Positions 11,616-22,302 of a stretch of DNA of 64,000 nt are shown piece by piece; positions within the stretch are counted from its first letter, which is position 1; the number at the start of each line of letters is the position of its first letter. The DNA lies in NCBI RefSeq assembly GCF_007565055.1, contig NC_044555.1, positions 37,612,235 through 37,676,234 of the forward strand, written 5' to 3'. The notes below the pieces were generated by a model, which saw only the letters and a program-made list of their open reading frames with translations, was not told where the DNA came from and made no database searches. The translations under genes were made by a program, and so were the position numbers. The stretch is from Rhinopithecus roxellana. Lineage: Eukaryota > Chordata > Mammalia > Primates > Cercopithecidae.

Positions 11616-12495
11616 TTTATATATTCATTTATCCTAAAATATCTTTTTCACTTCTGCTATGTTCTACTCATGATGGGGATAAAGTCTATTGAGGGAAGAA
11701 GGCAAGTAAACATGCACTCTACAGATTTATTAACAATATGATGTCAGGAATGCAGTGTGTTCACATTCTCCCGAGTTGCTAATATGCTGTGATGAATGCA
11801 GTGTGTCCACAGCATGAAAGCATCCTATTTTGTGTGTTTATGTAAATTAGTGGGTGAGTGACTGGGAGGTGGGATTTGTTAGGGTGGTAGATGAGGGATC
11901 AATGGCTCAAGGAAGGCTTCCTAGAAGAGATTTTATTTAGGCTGATAAAGCATGAATAGGAGTTAGGAGGGGACAAGTGGGATGAAAGGAAGAGAGAATT
12001 GATTAGCAAAGGAAATATAGAGAAAGCACAGTAAAATGCAAGGGCATAAAATAACTTGAGAATGGCAGCCCTACGAAACTAATACACTGAGAAGTGTTGG
12101 TTAGTTTACTTGTGTTTGTTGGGCTAGCTTGCTTTTTTTTTTTCTTTTTCTTTTTTTTTTTTTTAATATGTCACTAAGCATTGTTTGGCTTTCCCCTCCC
12201 CCAAGTTAACTGGGGGGAGAATTTTTGGATTGGGTAGAGGTAACTAGCTTCAGTGTCAATTTATTGTCATATACAAAGAGAAAATGATTTAGATTCTGCA
12301 TCTTCAAATCATTTAAAAAGTTCAAAAATACCTTAAAGTGGGTTAAACTCATTGTTATTATTAGTTGTTCCTATTATTATCTTCAGCATTATTGTTTTCT
12401 ATTGGACAAAGAGCTACCATTTGTTTGCAAAGTGCATAGTATGTGAGTTCATGCATTCTTCTTTTACATAGATGCCTTCTTCCTTTTTCCCCATC
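11616..12495. other. Unassigned DNA
   Basis: 11880-12060 (GGAAGGCTTCCTAGAAGAG...) resembles a common ancient interspersed repeat I cannot name. A T-rich run lies at 12131-12164, followed by a near-perfect palindrome at 12196-12219. A short direct repeat, GAATGCAGTGTGT(T/C)CACA, occurs at about 11749 and 11796. Confidence 0.4.
12196..12219. repeat. 24-bp near-perfect palindrome
   Basis: The arms CTCCCCC (12196-12202) and GGGGGAG at the far end pair around an AGTTAACT-like centre. All pairs match except one (A12203 against G12212). Confidence 0.85.
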
Positions 12496-12855
12496 TTTAT
12501 GGACTGCCTTAACAAATTCTCACAAACTTAGTGGCTTAAAACAAAAGATATTTATTTTCTTCTCAGTTTTGGATGCCAGAAGTTGAAAATTAAGGTGTCA
12601 CCAGGGTCGTGCTTCCCCAGAAGGCTCTCAAGGAGAATTCATTTGTTGCTTTCTGCAGCTTCTGAGGGTGCTAAGCCTTCCTTTATTTATGGCTGCATCA
12701 CACCGATCATCGTCTCCTTGGTCAAATTGCCGCTTCCTCTTAGGTCTAACATCCCTCTGCCTTGTTATTATAAGAACACTTGTCATTGGATTTAGGCCCC
12801 ACTGAGATAATCCAGGATAACTTTTTTGGTAAGCTTTCACTGCAATACTCACCTT
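12496..12855 (-). mobile_element. MLT1-family LTR (ERVL-MaLR), partial, minus
   Basis: The sequence runs CTGCCTTAACAAATTCTCACA, AACTTAGTGGCTTAAAACAA, GATATTTATTTTCTTCTCAG, GATGCCAGAAGTTGAAAATT, AAGGTGTCACCAGGG, GAACACTTGTCATTGGATTTAGG and CCCACTGAGATAATCCAGGAT. This is the reverse complement of the MLT1 LTR order (polyA/3' end first). The upstream portion of the LTR is missing. Open frames on both strands here are repeat-derived. Confidence 0.75.
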
Positions 12856-13009
12856 CTCATCTGTTTTCCCTTTTTACATTTCCACCCTTGAATCTTTTCC
12901 TAAGAAGATCAACCACCATATTGTTTTAAGCTCTCTTAATGTCTTTAATTTCATAATATTGTCACATAAATGCTAATACCATTTGTATACTAACTCTGAG
13001 GTAGTCATG

Positions 13010-13090
13010 TCAGAATTATTGCTCTTTATAGGTGGAGAAACAGATAGGAAAGCCAAAGTAGCAGAGCTAGGTTAAAATCCCACTTTGTTG
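13010..13090 (-). repeat. MIR-like fragment, minus orientation
   Basis: 'CTTTATAGGTGGAGAAACAGA' and 'GCAGAGCTAGGTTAAAATCCCA' fit the reverse MIR order. The piece is short and diverged. Confidence 0.45.
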
Positions 13091-13104
13091 TTCTTTCTGT
13101 TACA

Positions 13105-13253
13105 TGAAACTTTTGTGGGCACATAAATCACTCGGTACCTTGTTAAAATACAGATTATGATACTATTAATATGGGATGGGACTGAGACTTTTCATTTCTA
13201 TGATATTCACAGGCAATTTTGATGTTGCTGGTTTTCAAAGCACACATTGGGTA
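13105..13253 (+). mobile_element. MER5A-like DNA transposon fragment
   Basis: ACATAAATCACTCGGTACCTTGTTAAAATACAG, GGGATGGGACTGAGACTTTTCATTTCTA, ATATTCACAGGCAATTTTGATG and TTTTCAAAGCACACATTGGGTA follow the MER5A order. It is the second copy in the window. Confidence 0.6.
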
Positions 13254-14099
13254 ACAAAGAGGCTTTAGGTGATAGATTTATCACAGAAGTTAGAAGTCCA
13301 ATCTAAAAGGTTTAACATAATTATAGCTTTAATTTTTATATGTCTGGTTTGTGACCACATGTTTACAAAGCAAAATAAAATTACAGATATTTGGATGTCA
13401 AAAGCAGATGTGACATTTAAACTCTCAGAGAATAGAGAAGGCAGAGAAAGATGGTGGAATAGAAGGCTCCACTGATCACTTCCCACCCCCAACAAACACC
13501 AAGTTAGCAATCATCTACACAGAAAAAGCACCTTCATGACAACCAAAAACCAAGTAAGCACTCAAAGCACTGGCTTTAACTTCATATTTCTGAAAGAGAC
13601 ACTGAAGAGATTTTAAAAAAGTACTGAATCACCAATGCCACCCCACCTCCCACTCCTGGCAGCAGCAGCTGCATGGTGTGGAGAGATTTCTGGGCACTAG
13701 GGGAGGGAGAATGCAGCAATTATGAAGCTTGAACTCAGTACTGTCCTGTTAGAGCAGAAAGGAAAACCAGACCAAACTCAGCTGATGCCTGCCCACAGAG
13801 AAAGAATTTAAAGTGGCCCTAGCCAGAGGAGAATCACCCATCCCAACTTGGGGACCCAAACTTGAGTTCCCACAAACCTTACTGCCATGGGCTGCAGCAC
13901 TCTCTATCTGCAAGTAAACTTGAAAGGCAGTCTAGGCCATAAGGACTGCAACTCTTAGGCAAGTCTTAGGGCTGAACTGGGCCCAGAGACAGTGGACTGG
14001 GCAGGCACATGACCTACTGATACACCAGCTGTGGTAGGGTCAAGGGCATGCTAGCATCACCTCTTTTCTAACCTCAGGCTACACAGCTTTTGGCACCAA

Positions 14100-15085
14100 A
14101 AGAGATCCCTTCCTTCTGCTTGAGGAGAGGAGAGAGAAGAGAGGGAAGGACTTTGTCTTGTATCTTGGATACCAGCTCAAAGTAAGCAGGATAGGGCACA
14201 AGACAGAGTTGTGAAGGCCTTGTTTAGGCTGTAGTTCCCAGATAACATTTCTAGGCACACCCTGGGCCAGAAAAGAACCTCTTTCCTTGAAGGAAAGACC
14301 CATTCCTACCAACATTCATCACCTGCTAACTGAAGAACCCTTGGGCACTGAGTAATCAGCAGTGATACCAAGGAAGTACATCAAGGATCTTGGGTGAAGC
14401 TCTGAGGCTTGCTGGCTTCAGGTGAGACTCAGAACAATATCAGTTGTGGTACCTATGGGGCAAAACTCCTTCTTCTTGAGAAAAGCAGAGGGAAAAGTAA
14501 AGGGGGCTTTGTTTGGCACCTTAGGTAACAGCATGGCCACAGAGGAGCATAGTACCAAGTGGGCTTTGAGAGTTCTCAATTCCAGGATGTGACTTTTAGA
14601 TAGCATTTATGGCCTTGACCTGGGCCAGAAAGGAGCCCACTTCTCTGAAGGGTGAGTCCCAGGCCAGACAGCATTTATCACAAGATGACTTAAGAGCCTT
14701 TCTGACTTAAGGGAACATTGGTTGGAAGTCTGGCAGTACACTTCATGACCTGAGGTGGCAGTGGTTACAGGTGAGACTCCTCTGCCTTTGGAAAGGAAAG
14801 GGAAGAGTGGGAAGAACTGTGATTTGAGTGACAGCTCATATGCAATACAATAGAACACCAGGTAGACTTCTAAGGCTTTTGAATATAGTCCCTGACCCCT
14901 GGACAGCACATCTGGACCCATGTGGGACCTGAGGAATCTTGACACCCTGAAGGGAAAAACACAGGCCTGGCTGGCTTTGCCATCTGCTGATTGTAAAGCC
15001 CTGGGGCCTTGAGTGAACATAGGCAGTAGCTAGAGAGTGGTTATAGCAAGTCTTCAGTGAGACCCAGCACTGTTCTGGCTTCAGG
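14100..15085 (+). repeat. Tandem units in the L1MA 5' UTR
   Basis: Three diverged units of roughly 310-350 bp each begin near 14102, 14465 and 14780. Each contains a GAGGAGAGGAGAGAG- or GAAAAGCAGAGGGAAAAG-type purine block, an (A/T)AGGGCACAAGACAGAG-like or equivalent stretch, 'GGCCAGAA', 'GAAGGG' and a 'CTGAAGA.CCCTTGGGC' type end. Repeated 5' UTR modules are typical of L1MA-age elements. Confidence 0.65.
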
Positions 15086-15494
15086 TCTGACCCAGCACAG
15101 TCATAGCAGTGGTGGCAACAGGGGTTCTTGTGTTACTCCATCTTCAGCTTTAGGTGGCTCAGAACAGACAGAGAGACTCTGTTTGTTTGGGAGAAAGTAA
15201 GGGGAGAGAATAAGAGTCTACCTGGTAATCCAGAAAATTCTCCTAGATCTTGTCCAAGACCATCAAGGCAGTACCTCTATGAGTCTGCAAGAATCACAAT
15301 GTTACTGGACTTTGGGTGCTCCCTAAAGTGGACACAGGTTAGATCACAACACCCAATCACTCTCAAACATCTGGAAAGCCTTCCCAAGGAAGATGGCTAC
15401 AAATAAGCTCAGACTGTGAAAACTATCATAGATACAGAACTCTTCAATGCCCAGACACCAAAGAACATCCACTAGCATAAACACTACCTGGGAA

Positions 15495-16080
15495 AGCATT
15501 ACCTTATTAAATGAACTAAGTAAGACAACAGGAATCAGTCCTAGAGAAACAGATTTGTGATGTTTCAGGCAGAGAATTCAAAAGAGCTGTGTTGAGGAAA
15601 CTCAAAGAAATTCAAGATAACACAGAGAAGCAATTCAGAATCCTATCAGATACATTTAACCAGGATATTGAAATAATTAAAAAGGCTCAAATATAAATTC
15701 TGTAGCTAAAAAATGCAATTGGCATACTGAAGAATGTATCAAGGTATTTTAATAGCAGAACTGATAAAGCAGAATAAAGAATTAGTGAGCTTGAAGATAG
15801 GCTCAGAACACACAAATGAAAAAATAATTTAAAAAATGAAGAATGCCTACACAGGATCTAGAAAATAACCTTAAAAGGGCAAATCTAAGAGTTACTAGCT
15901 TTAAAGAGGAGGTAAAGAAACAGAAGTAGAAAGTTTATTCAAAGGGATAATAACAGAGAACTTCCTACACCTAGAGAAATATATCAATATCCAAGTACAA
16001 GAAGGTTACAGAACACAGAGAAGATTTAACCCAAAGAAGACAACCTCAAGGCATTTAATAACACACTCCCAAAGGTCAAA
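15495..16080 (+). pseudogene. L1MA ORF1 remnant
   Basis: Recognisable L1 ORF1 coding text starts around 'AAATGAACTAAGTAAGACAACAGG' and runs through GAGAATTCAAAAGAGCTGTG, GTGTTGAGGAAACTCAAAGA, AATTAGTGAGCTTGAAGATAGG and AGGCATTTAATAACACACTCC. ORF1 normally encodes the coiled-coil RNA-binding protein that coats L1 RNA. In-frame stops and frameshifts are frequent. The C-terminal half is absent because the text jumps into ORF2 near 16085. Confidence 0.75.
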
Positions 16081-16084
16081 ATAT

Positions 16085-16114
16085 ACCAAATCTAGGGAAT
16101 ACAGCAAAAGCAGT
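16085..16114 (+). other. L1MA internal deletion junction (ORF1 to ORF2)
   Basis: ORF1 text ending CCCAAAGGTCAAAATATA is followed directly by ORF2 text TCTAGGGAATACAGCAAAAG, which belongs near the end of the endonuclease region. Roughly 1.5 kb of element, covering the ORF1 end and ORF2 start, is missing. Confidence 0.65.
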
Positions 16115-16468
16115 TGTATTAGTTCACTTTCATGCTGCTTATAAAGACATACCTGAAATTGGTAACAAAAAGAGGTTACATTGGAATTAAAGTTTCACAT
16201 GGCTGGGGAGGCCTCAGAATCATGGCAGGAGGTGAAAGGCACTTCTTACATGGCAGCAGAAAGAGAAAAATGAGGAAGAAGCAAGAACACAAACCCCTGA
16301 TAAACCCATCAGATCTCATGAGACTTATTAATTATCACAATAATAGCATGGGAAAGACCAACCCCCGTAATTCAATTATCTCCCCCTGGGTCCCTCCTAC
16401 AACACATGGGAATTCTGGAGATACAATTCAAGTTGATATTTGGATGGGGACACAGCCAAACCATATCA
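16115..16468 (-). repeat. THE1 LTR (3' LTR of the minus-strand provirus)
   Basis: 354 bp. It starts TGTATTAGTTCACTTTCATG and contains GGCTGGGGAGGCCTCAG, GATCTCATGAGACTTATTAA and ends GGACACAGCCAAACCATATCA. The open frame at 16132-16566 runs across this LTR and is not a gene. Confidence 0.92.
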
Positions 16469-17995
16469 TTCTGCCCCTGGCCCCTCCAAATCTCATGTCC
16501 TCACATTTTAAAACCAATCATGCCTTCCCAACAGTCCCCCAAATTCTTAACTCATTTCAGCATTAACCCAAATGTCCACAATCCAAAGTTTCATCTGAAA
16601 CAAAGCAAGTCTCTCTGCCTACGAGCCTGCAAAATCCAAAGCAAGCTAGTTACTTCCTAGATACAATGGGGGTACAGGCAATGGGCAAATGCAGCCATTC
16701 CAAATGGGAGAAATTGACCGAAACAAACGGGTTAGAGGGCCCATGCAAGCCCAAAATCCAGTGGGTCAGTCAAATTTTAAGGCTCCAAAATGATTCCTTT
16801 TGACTCCAGGTCTCCCATCCAGGTCACACTGAGGCAAGATGTGGGTTCCCATGGTCTTGGGCAGCTCCACCTCTGTGGCTTTGCAGGGTACAGCCTTCCT
16901 ACCTGCTGCTTTCGTGGGATGGCGTTTAGTGTCTACGGCTTTTCCAGGCACACGGTGCAAATTGTCAGCGGATCTATCATTCTGGTTTCTGGACGATGGT
17001 GGCCCTCTTTTCACAGCTCCACTAAGCAGTGCCCCGGTAGGGACTCCGTGTTGAGGCTCTGACTCCACTTTCCCTTCCACACTGCCCTAGCAGAGGTTCT
17101 CCACGAGACCCCCACCCCTGCAGCAAACTTTTGCCTGAGCATCCAGGTATTTCCATAAATCTTCTGAAACCTAGGCAGAGGTTCCCAAACCTCAATTCTT
17201 GACTTCTGTGCACCTGCAGACTCAACACCACATGGAAGCTACCCTCTGAAGCCATGGTCCAAGCTGTACATTGGCCCCTTTCAGCCATGGCTGGAGCAGT
17301 TGGGACACAGGTCATCAAGTCTCTAGGCTACACACAGCATGGGGACTCGGGGCCCAGCCCATGAAACTACGTTTTCCTCCTGGGACTTGGGGCCTGTGAT
17401 GTAAGGGGCTGCCATGAAGGTCTTTGACATTGCCTGTAGACATTTTCCCCATGGGCTTGGGGATTAACATTAGTCTCATTGCTACTTATGCATATTTCAG
17501 CAGCCAGCTTAAATTTCTCCTCAAAAAAATGGGTTTTTCTTTTCTACTGCATCATCAGGCTGCAAATTTTCTGAATTATATGCTCTGTTTCCTTTTTTAA
17601 ATGGAATGCTTTTAACAGTCACCTTTCGAATACTCTGCTGCTTAGAAATTTCTTCCACCAGATATCCTAAATTATCTCTCTGAAGTCCAAAGTTCCACAA
17701 ATCTCTAGGGCAGGGGCAAAATGCCACTAGTCTCTTTGCTAAAACACAACAAGAGTCACCTTTGCTCCAGTTCCCAACAAGTTCCTCATCTCTATCTGAG
17801 ACCACCTCAGCCTGGACCTTATTGTTAATTTCACTATCAGCGTTTTTGTCAAAGCCATTAGAAACTTTCCCACGTTTTCCTGTCTTCTCAGCCCTCCAAA
17901 CTGTTCCAACCTATGCCTGTTATCCAGTTCCAAAGTCACTTCCACATTTTTTGGTGTCTTTTCAGCAACGTCCCACTCTACCGGTACCAATTTAC
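16469..17995 (-). mobile_element. THE1 internal region, non-coding remnant
   Basis: 1.5 kb between the two LTRs in the expected position and length for THE1-int. Open frames of 70-150 codons occur on both strands (for example 16766-17080 and 17739-18200), but they overlap and resemble no retroviral domain I can identify. The region is GC-richer than its surroundings. Confidence 0.85.
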
Positions 17996-18352
17996 TGTAT
18001 TCATTTGTTTTCATTCTGCTGATAACAATATACCTGAAACTGGGAACTAAAAGAGGTTTAATTGGACTTAAACTTCCACATGGCTTGGGAGGCCTCAGAA
18101 TCATGGTGGGTGGTGAAAGGCACTTCTTACATGGTGGTGGCAAGAGAAAAATGAGGAAGAAGTAAAAGTTGAAACCTCTGATAATCCTGTCAGATCTCAT
18201 GAGACTTATTAACTATCATGAGAATAGCATGGGAAATACCAGTCCCAATGATTCAATTACCTCCCCTGCTGGGTCTCTCCCACAGCATGTGGGAATTCTG
18301 GGAGACACAATTCAAGTTGAGATTTGGATGGGGACACAGCCAAACCATATCA
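17996..18352 (-). repeat. THE1 LTR (5' LTR of the minus-strand provirus)
   Basis: 357 bp, matching the partner LTR in the same order (GGCTTGGGAGGCCTCAGAAT, CAGATCTCATGAGACTTATT, GGACACAGCCAAACCATATCA). The two copies differ at many scattered sites, consistent with an old insertion. Confidence 0.92.
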
Positions 18353-18357
18353 GCAGT

Positions 18358-20690
18358 ACTAAGGTGGAATTTTATATCTGTGAGTGCATACATCAAAACA
18401 GAGAAAATACCGCAACTAAACAATCTAACAATGAATCTTAAAGGACTAGAAAATAAAGAACAAACCAAAAAACCCCAAATTAGTGAAAAAAAATAAATAT
18501 CAGAGCAGAAATAAATGAAATTGAAATGAAGAAAACAATACAAAAATCAGTTAAACAAAAAGATGTTTTTTGAAAAGTCAAACAAACTTGACAAATCTTT
18601 AACCAGACTAACTAGGAAAAAAAGAGAGAAGATCCAGATTAATAAAATCAGAAATAAAAAAGGAGACATTAAAACTAATACTGCAGAAATTCAAAAGATC
18701 ATAAGTGGTTACTATGAGCAACTATATGCCAATAAATTGGAAAACTAGAAAAAATGGAGAAATTCCTAGATACATACAACTAACCTAGACTGAACCAGGA
18801 AGAAATCCAAACCTGAATAGACCAATAACAAGTTACAGGATCAAAGTTGTAATAAAAATCTGCCTGTAAAGAAAATCCGAGGACTTGATGACTTTACTCC
18901 TGAATTCTATACCAGTCTTATTCAAACTATAAAGAAAAATAGAGATGGAGGGAATACCTTCAAATTAGTTATATGAGGCCAGTATTACCTGATACCAAAA
19001 CCAGACAAAGGCACATAAAAGAAAAAAAAAGAAAAAAGAAAAAAAAGAAAAGAATAAAAAGGAAACTACAGACCAATATCTCTAATGAATGTTGATGCAA
19101 AAGTCCTCAACAAAATATGAGAAAACCATATTCAACAATACATTAGAAAGATCATTTGTCATGATGAAGTGGGGTTTATCCCTGGGATGCAAGGATGGGT
19201 TAACATACACTAATCAATCAATGTGATACATCATACCTACAAATTAAGGATAAATACCATATGATAATTTCATGCTGAAATTGAAATTTACCATAAAGCA
19301 TTTGATAAATTCAACATCTGTTCATGATAAAAAGCCCTCAAAAATACTGGAGAGAGAAGAAACATACCTCACATAATAAAAGTCATATATTACAGATCCA
19401 CAGCTAGTATCATACTAAATGGGGAAAACCTGAAAGCCTTTCCTTTAAGACCTGCAACACTACAAGAATGACCACTGTCACCACTGATATTCAAAATAAT
19501 ACTGGAAGACCCAGCTGGAGCAATCAGCCAAGATAAATCTATAATAGCATCCAAATTGAAAAGGAAGATGTCAAATTATCCTTGCTTGCAGATGATCTTA
19601 TATTTGGAAAAACATAAAGACACCACAAGAAAACTATTATAACTGATAAGCAAACTTGCAGGATATAAGATCAACATACAAAATCAGTAGCATTTCTATA
19701 AGCCAACAGTGAGCAATACAAAAAATAAATAATTAATCCCATTTAAAACAGCCACACATAATATTAAATACTCAGCAATTAATTTTACCAAATAAGTGAC
19801 AGAGCTCTATAATAAAAGCTACAAAACACCAATAAACCAAATAGAAGAGGACACCAAAAATTGGAAAAATGTTCCATATTCATGAATTAGAAGGTTCAAT
19901 ATTGTCAAAGTGTCCATACTACCCAAAGTAATCTACAAATTCAGTGAAATCCCTGAATCAAATACCAATGACACTCTTCACAGAAATAGAAAAAGACATT
20001 CTTAAATTTGTATGAAACCACATAAGACCCAGAATGACCTAAGCTATCCTAAGCAAAACAAAGCAAACAACAACAACAAAAACCTAAACACAAACAAACA
20101 AAAAAACTGGAGGAATCACATTACTGGACTTCAAGCTATGCTACATAGTTATAGTAATAAAAACAGAATGTTATTAGCATAAAAATAGATACATAGATTC
20201 ATGGAACAGATTAGAGAACCCAGAAACAAATCCATACACATACAGTGAGCTCATTTTCAGCAAAGTCACCAAAAACATACACTAGTGAAAACACAGTCCA
20301 TTCAATAAATAGTGCTAAGAAATTAAAATGAAAATGAGATACCACCTTACTTTTGCAAGAATAGCCATAATTTAAAAATGAAAAAATAATAGATGTTGGT
20401 GCATGGATGTGGTGAAAAGAGAACAAATTTACACTGATGGTGAGAAAGTTAACTAGTATAACTACTAGGGAAAACAGTATGGAGATTCCTTAAAGAACTA
20501 AAAGAACTACCATTTGATCCAGAGAACTCACCACTGGGTATCTACCCAGAGGAAAAGAAGTCATTACATGAAAAAGATACTTGTGCAAGCATGTTTATAG
20601 CAGCACAATTCACAATTTCAAAAACATAGAATCTGCCCAAAAGCCCATCAATCAATGAGTGGATAAAGAAAATGTTTTATATATATAATA
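18358..20690 (+). pseudogene. L1MA ORF2 remnant (reverse transcriptase region)
   Basis: ORF2 text resumes immediately after THE1. Landmarks of the reverse transcriptase and C-terminal region are seen: the 'ACAGACCAATATCTCTAATGAA' block at 19067, 'GGGTTTATCCCTGGGATGCAAGG' at 19173, the 'GCAGATGATCTTATA' (ADDL-type catalytic) block at 19588, and 'GGGTATCTACCCAGAGGAAAAGAA' at 20536. Stops and indels break every long frame. It ends at GGATAAAGAAAATG, beyond which an AT-rich simple repeat begins. Confidence 0.85.
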
Positions 20691-20873
20691 TATGTTACAT
20701 TGTATATTATGTATACACATATATTACATTGTATATTATATATACATATATACCATTGTATTTTATATATAAAATAAAATGTAATATATATTATATAATG
20801 TAATATATTACATTTATATACACACACACATTTATATATATATATGTGTGTGTGTATATATATATAAAATGTA
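20683..20873. repeat. AT-rich palindromic repeat
   Basis: 191 bp of TA, TATG and CA/TG units. It contains a perfect 16-bp inverted repeat, TATATACACACACACA (20815-20830) against its complement (20845-20860) with a 14-nt AT loop. Other self-complementary blocks such as TGTAATATATTACA also occur. It lies exactly between the L1MA ORF2 remnant and the 5' end of the inner L1. Confidence 0.85.
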
Positions 20874-20874
20874 A

Positions 20875-22302
20875 TGGGCTTTAGGGACTCTGGGGGAAGG
20901 CAGGATAAAAGACTACACATTATGTGGGCAGTCCATGATGGCCAATTAGAAGCAGCTGAGGTTCGTGGCTCTCGCAAAGAAGAATGAAAACAATGAGTGA
21001 ATTCTGCACCTTCAACTGAGGTATCCATGTTCTCACACTTGGACTGAGTAGGTGGTCTGCGTGACCCACAGAGAGTGAGAAAAAGCAGGGTAGGTCAACA
21101 GCCCACCTGGGTGTGGCACAGAGCCAGAGGAGCCCCCAATCCCAGCCAAGGGAGGTGGCAAGTGATTGTGCAACCCCACTTAAGAAACTTCGGTTTTCCT
21201 ACTGATCTTTGCCACCCACAAGTCAGAAGATCCCCTCATGAGCCCGTGCCACCAGTGCCTTGGGTCTGAAGCACAGAGCTGTGTGGACTCTAGCCGCTTG
21301 GGCAGGCGCGAGGACCCAGGAGTTTTTGCATACTCCAGCCCTGGGAATTCTGTGAGGCAGATCTCTCTGTGCATTCCCCTAGGAAGGGGACTGAAGCCAG
21401 GAAGCCAAGTAGTGCTGTTTTGCGGGCCCCGTTCACATGGCACCCCATAAGTTAAGACCCACTCTCTTGGAATATCAGCTGGCTAAGGGTAGCAGACTGT
21501 AGACTGCCTGTGATGACTGAGTTCCCCGGGAGAGGGGCAGCTGCCATCTCTGTGGCTTGAGTCAGCCGTTCTGGTGTGCCAGCTTTGGAGAGTCTGGGCA
21601 GTCTGGACCAGGAGTAAATCCCCACAGCACAGCACAGCTGCTGTGGCAGATTGTAACCAGACTTCTTATTTAAGTGAGACCCCTAATCCATCTCTCCTCA
21701 CCAGGTGGGGCCACCCTGTGGGATTTTCAGTACTCCAGCCAGCGTTTTACAAGCAGAACTCTGATCTCTCTGGAATAGACCCCGTGGGAAGATGGGCAGC
21801 CACCATCTCTGTGGTTCAGCTGACTTAGCCTTTCCTGCCTGCTAGCTCTGGAGAGTCTGGGTGGTTTGGACAAGGGAGGTTCCCCCGAGTCTGGCACACC
21901 TGCTTTGTCAGACTGCTTCTTTAAGCAGGTCCTTGATCTTGTTTCTCCTGACTGGGTGACACTTCTCAGCATGGGTCTCCAGACACCTCTTACACTAGCA
22001 TTTGGGCCAGCATCAGGTCAGTGCCCCCTGGGATGCAGCTCCCAGGAGGAAGAAGCAGGATAACATGTTTGCTGTTTTTCAGCCTTCACTAGTGATACAT
22101 ATAGATGGGGGAGGGACTGGGGTACCTAGGGTCTGGAGTGGAACCCCAACAAACTGCAGAAACCCTATGGAAGAGGGGTCTGACTGTTAAAAGAAAAATA
22201 AACATGCAGAAAGCAACACGAACAACATCAATGAAAAGGACCCACAAAAATTCCATTCAAAATCAGCAACCTCAAAGACAGAAGGTACATAAGTCCACAA
22301 AG
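20875..22302 (+). promoter_or_regulatory. L1PB-like 5' UTR (ancestral internal promoter)
   Basis: 1.4 kb of L1 5' UTR, relatively GC-rich compared with the rest of the window. L1 5' UTRs hold an internal RNA polymerase II promoter. In this diverged copy activity is not expected. Overlapping 60-115-codon open frames on both strands (21075-22452) are by-products of its composition. Confidence 0.7.

Larger units (their letters stand above)
16115..18352 (-). mobile_element. THE1 provirus (ERVL-MaLR), complete, minus
   Basis: A complete two-LTR element inserted in the L1MA ORF2. The LTRs are 16115-16468 and 17996-18352, and each reads TGTATT...CCATATCA on the plus strand. The flanking 5-bp duplication GCAGT (16110-16114 and 18353-18357) is perfect. 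L1 text reads continuously when the element is skipped (AGCAAAAGCAGT then ACTAAGGTGG). THE1 encodes no functional protein, and the internal region (16469-17995) has only broken frames. Orientation is minus because the LTR reads as the reverse complement of the THE1 consensus. Confidence 0.95.

Noticed and set aside
16760..17320. GC-rich patch as a possible CpG island or exon
   Set aside because: It is THE1 internal sequence in the expected place between two LTRs.
16132..18441. Several 80-153-codon frames on both strands
   Set aside because: All lie within the THE1 LTRs or internal region. THE1 is non-coding, and the frames overlap each other.
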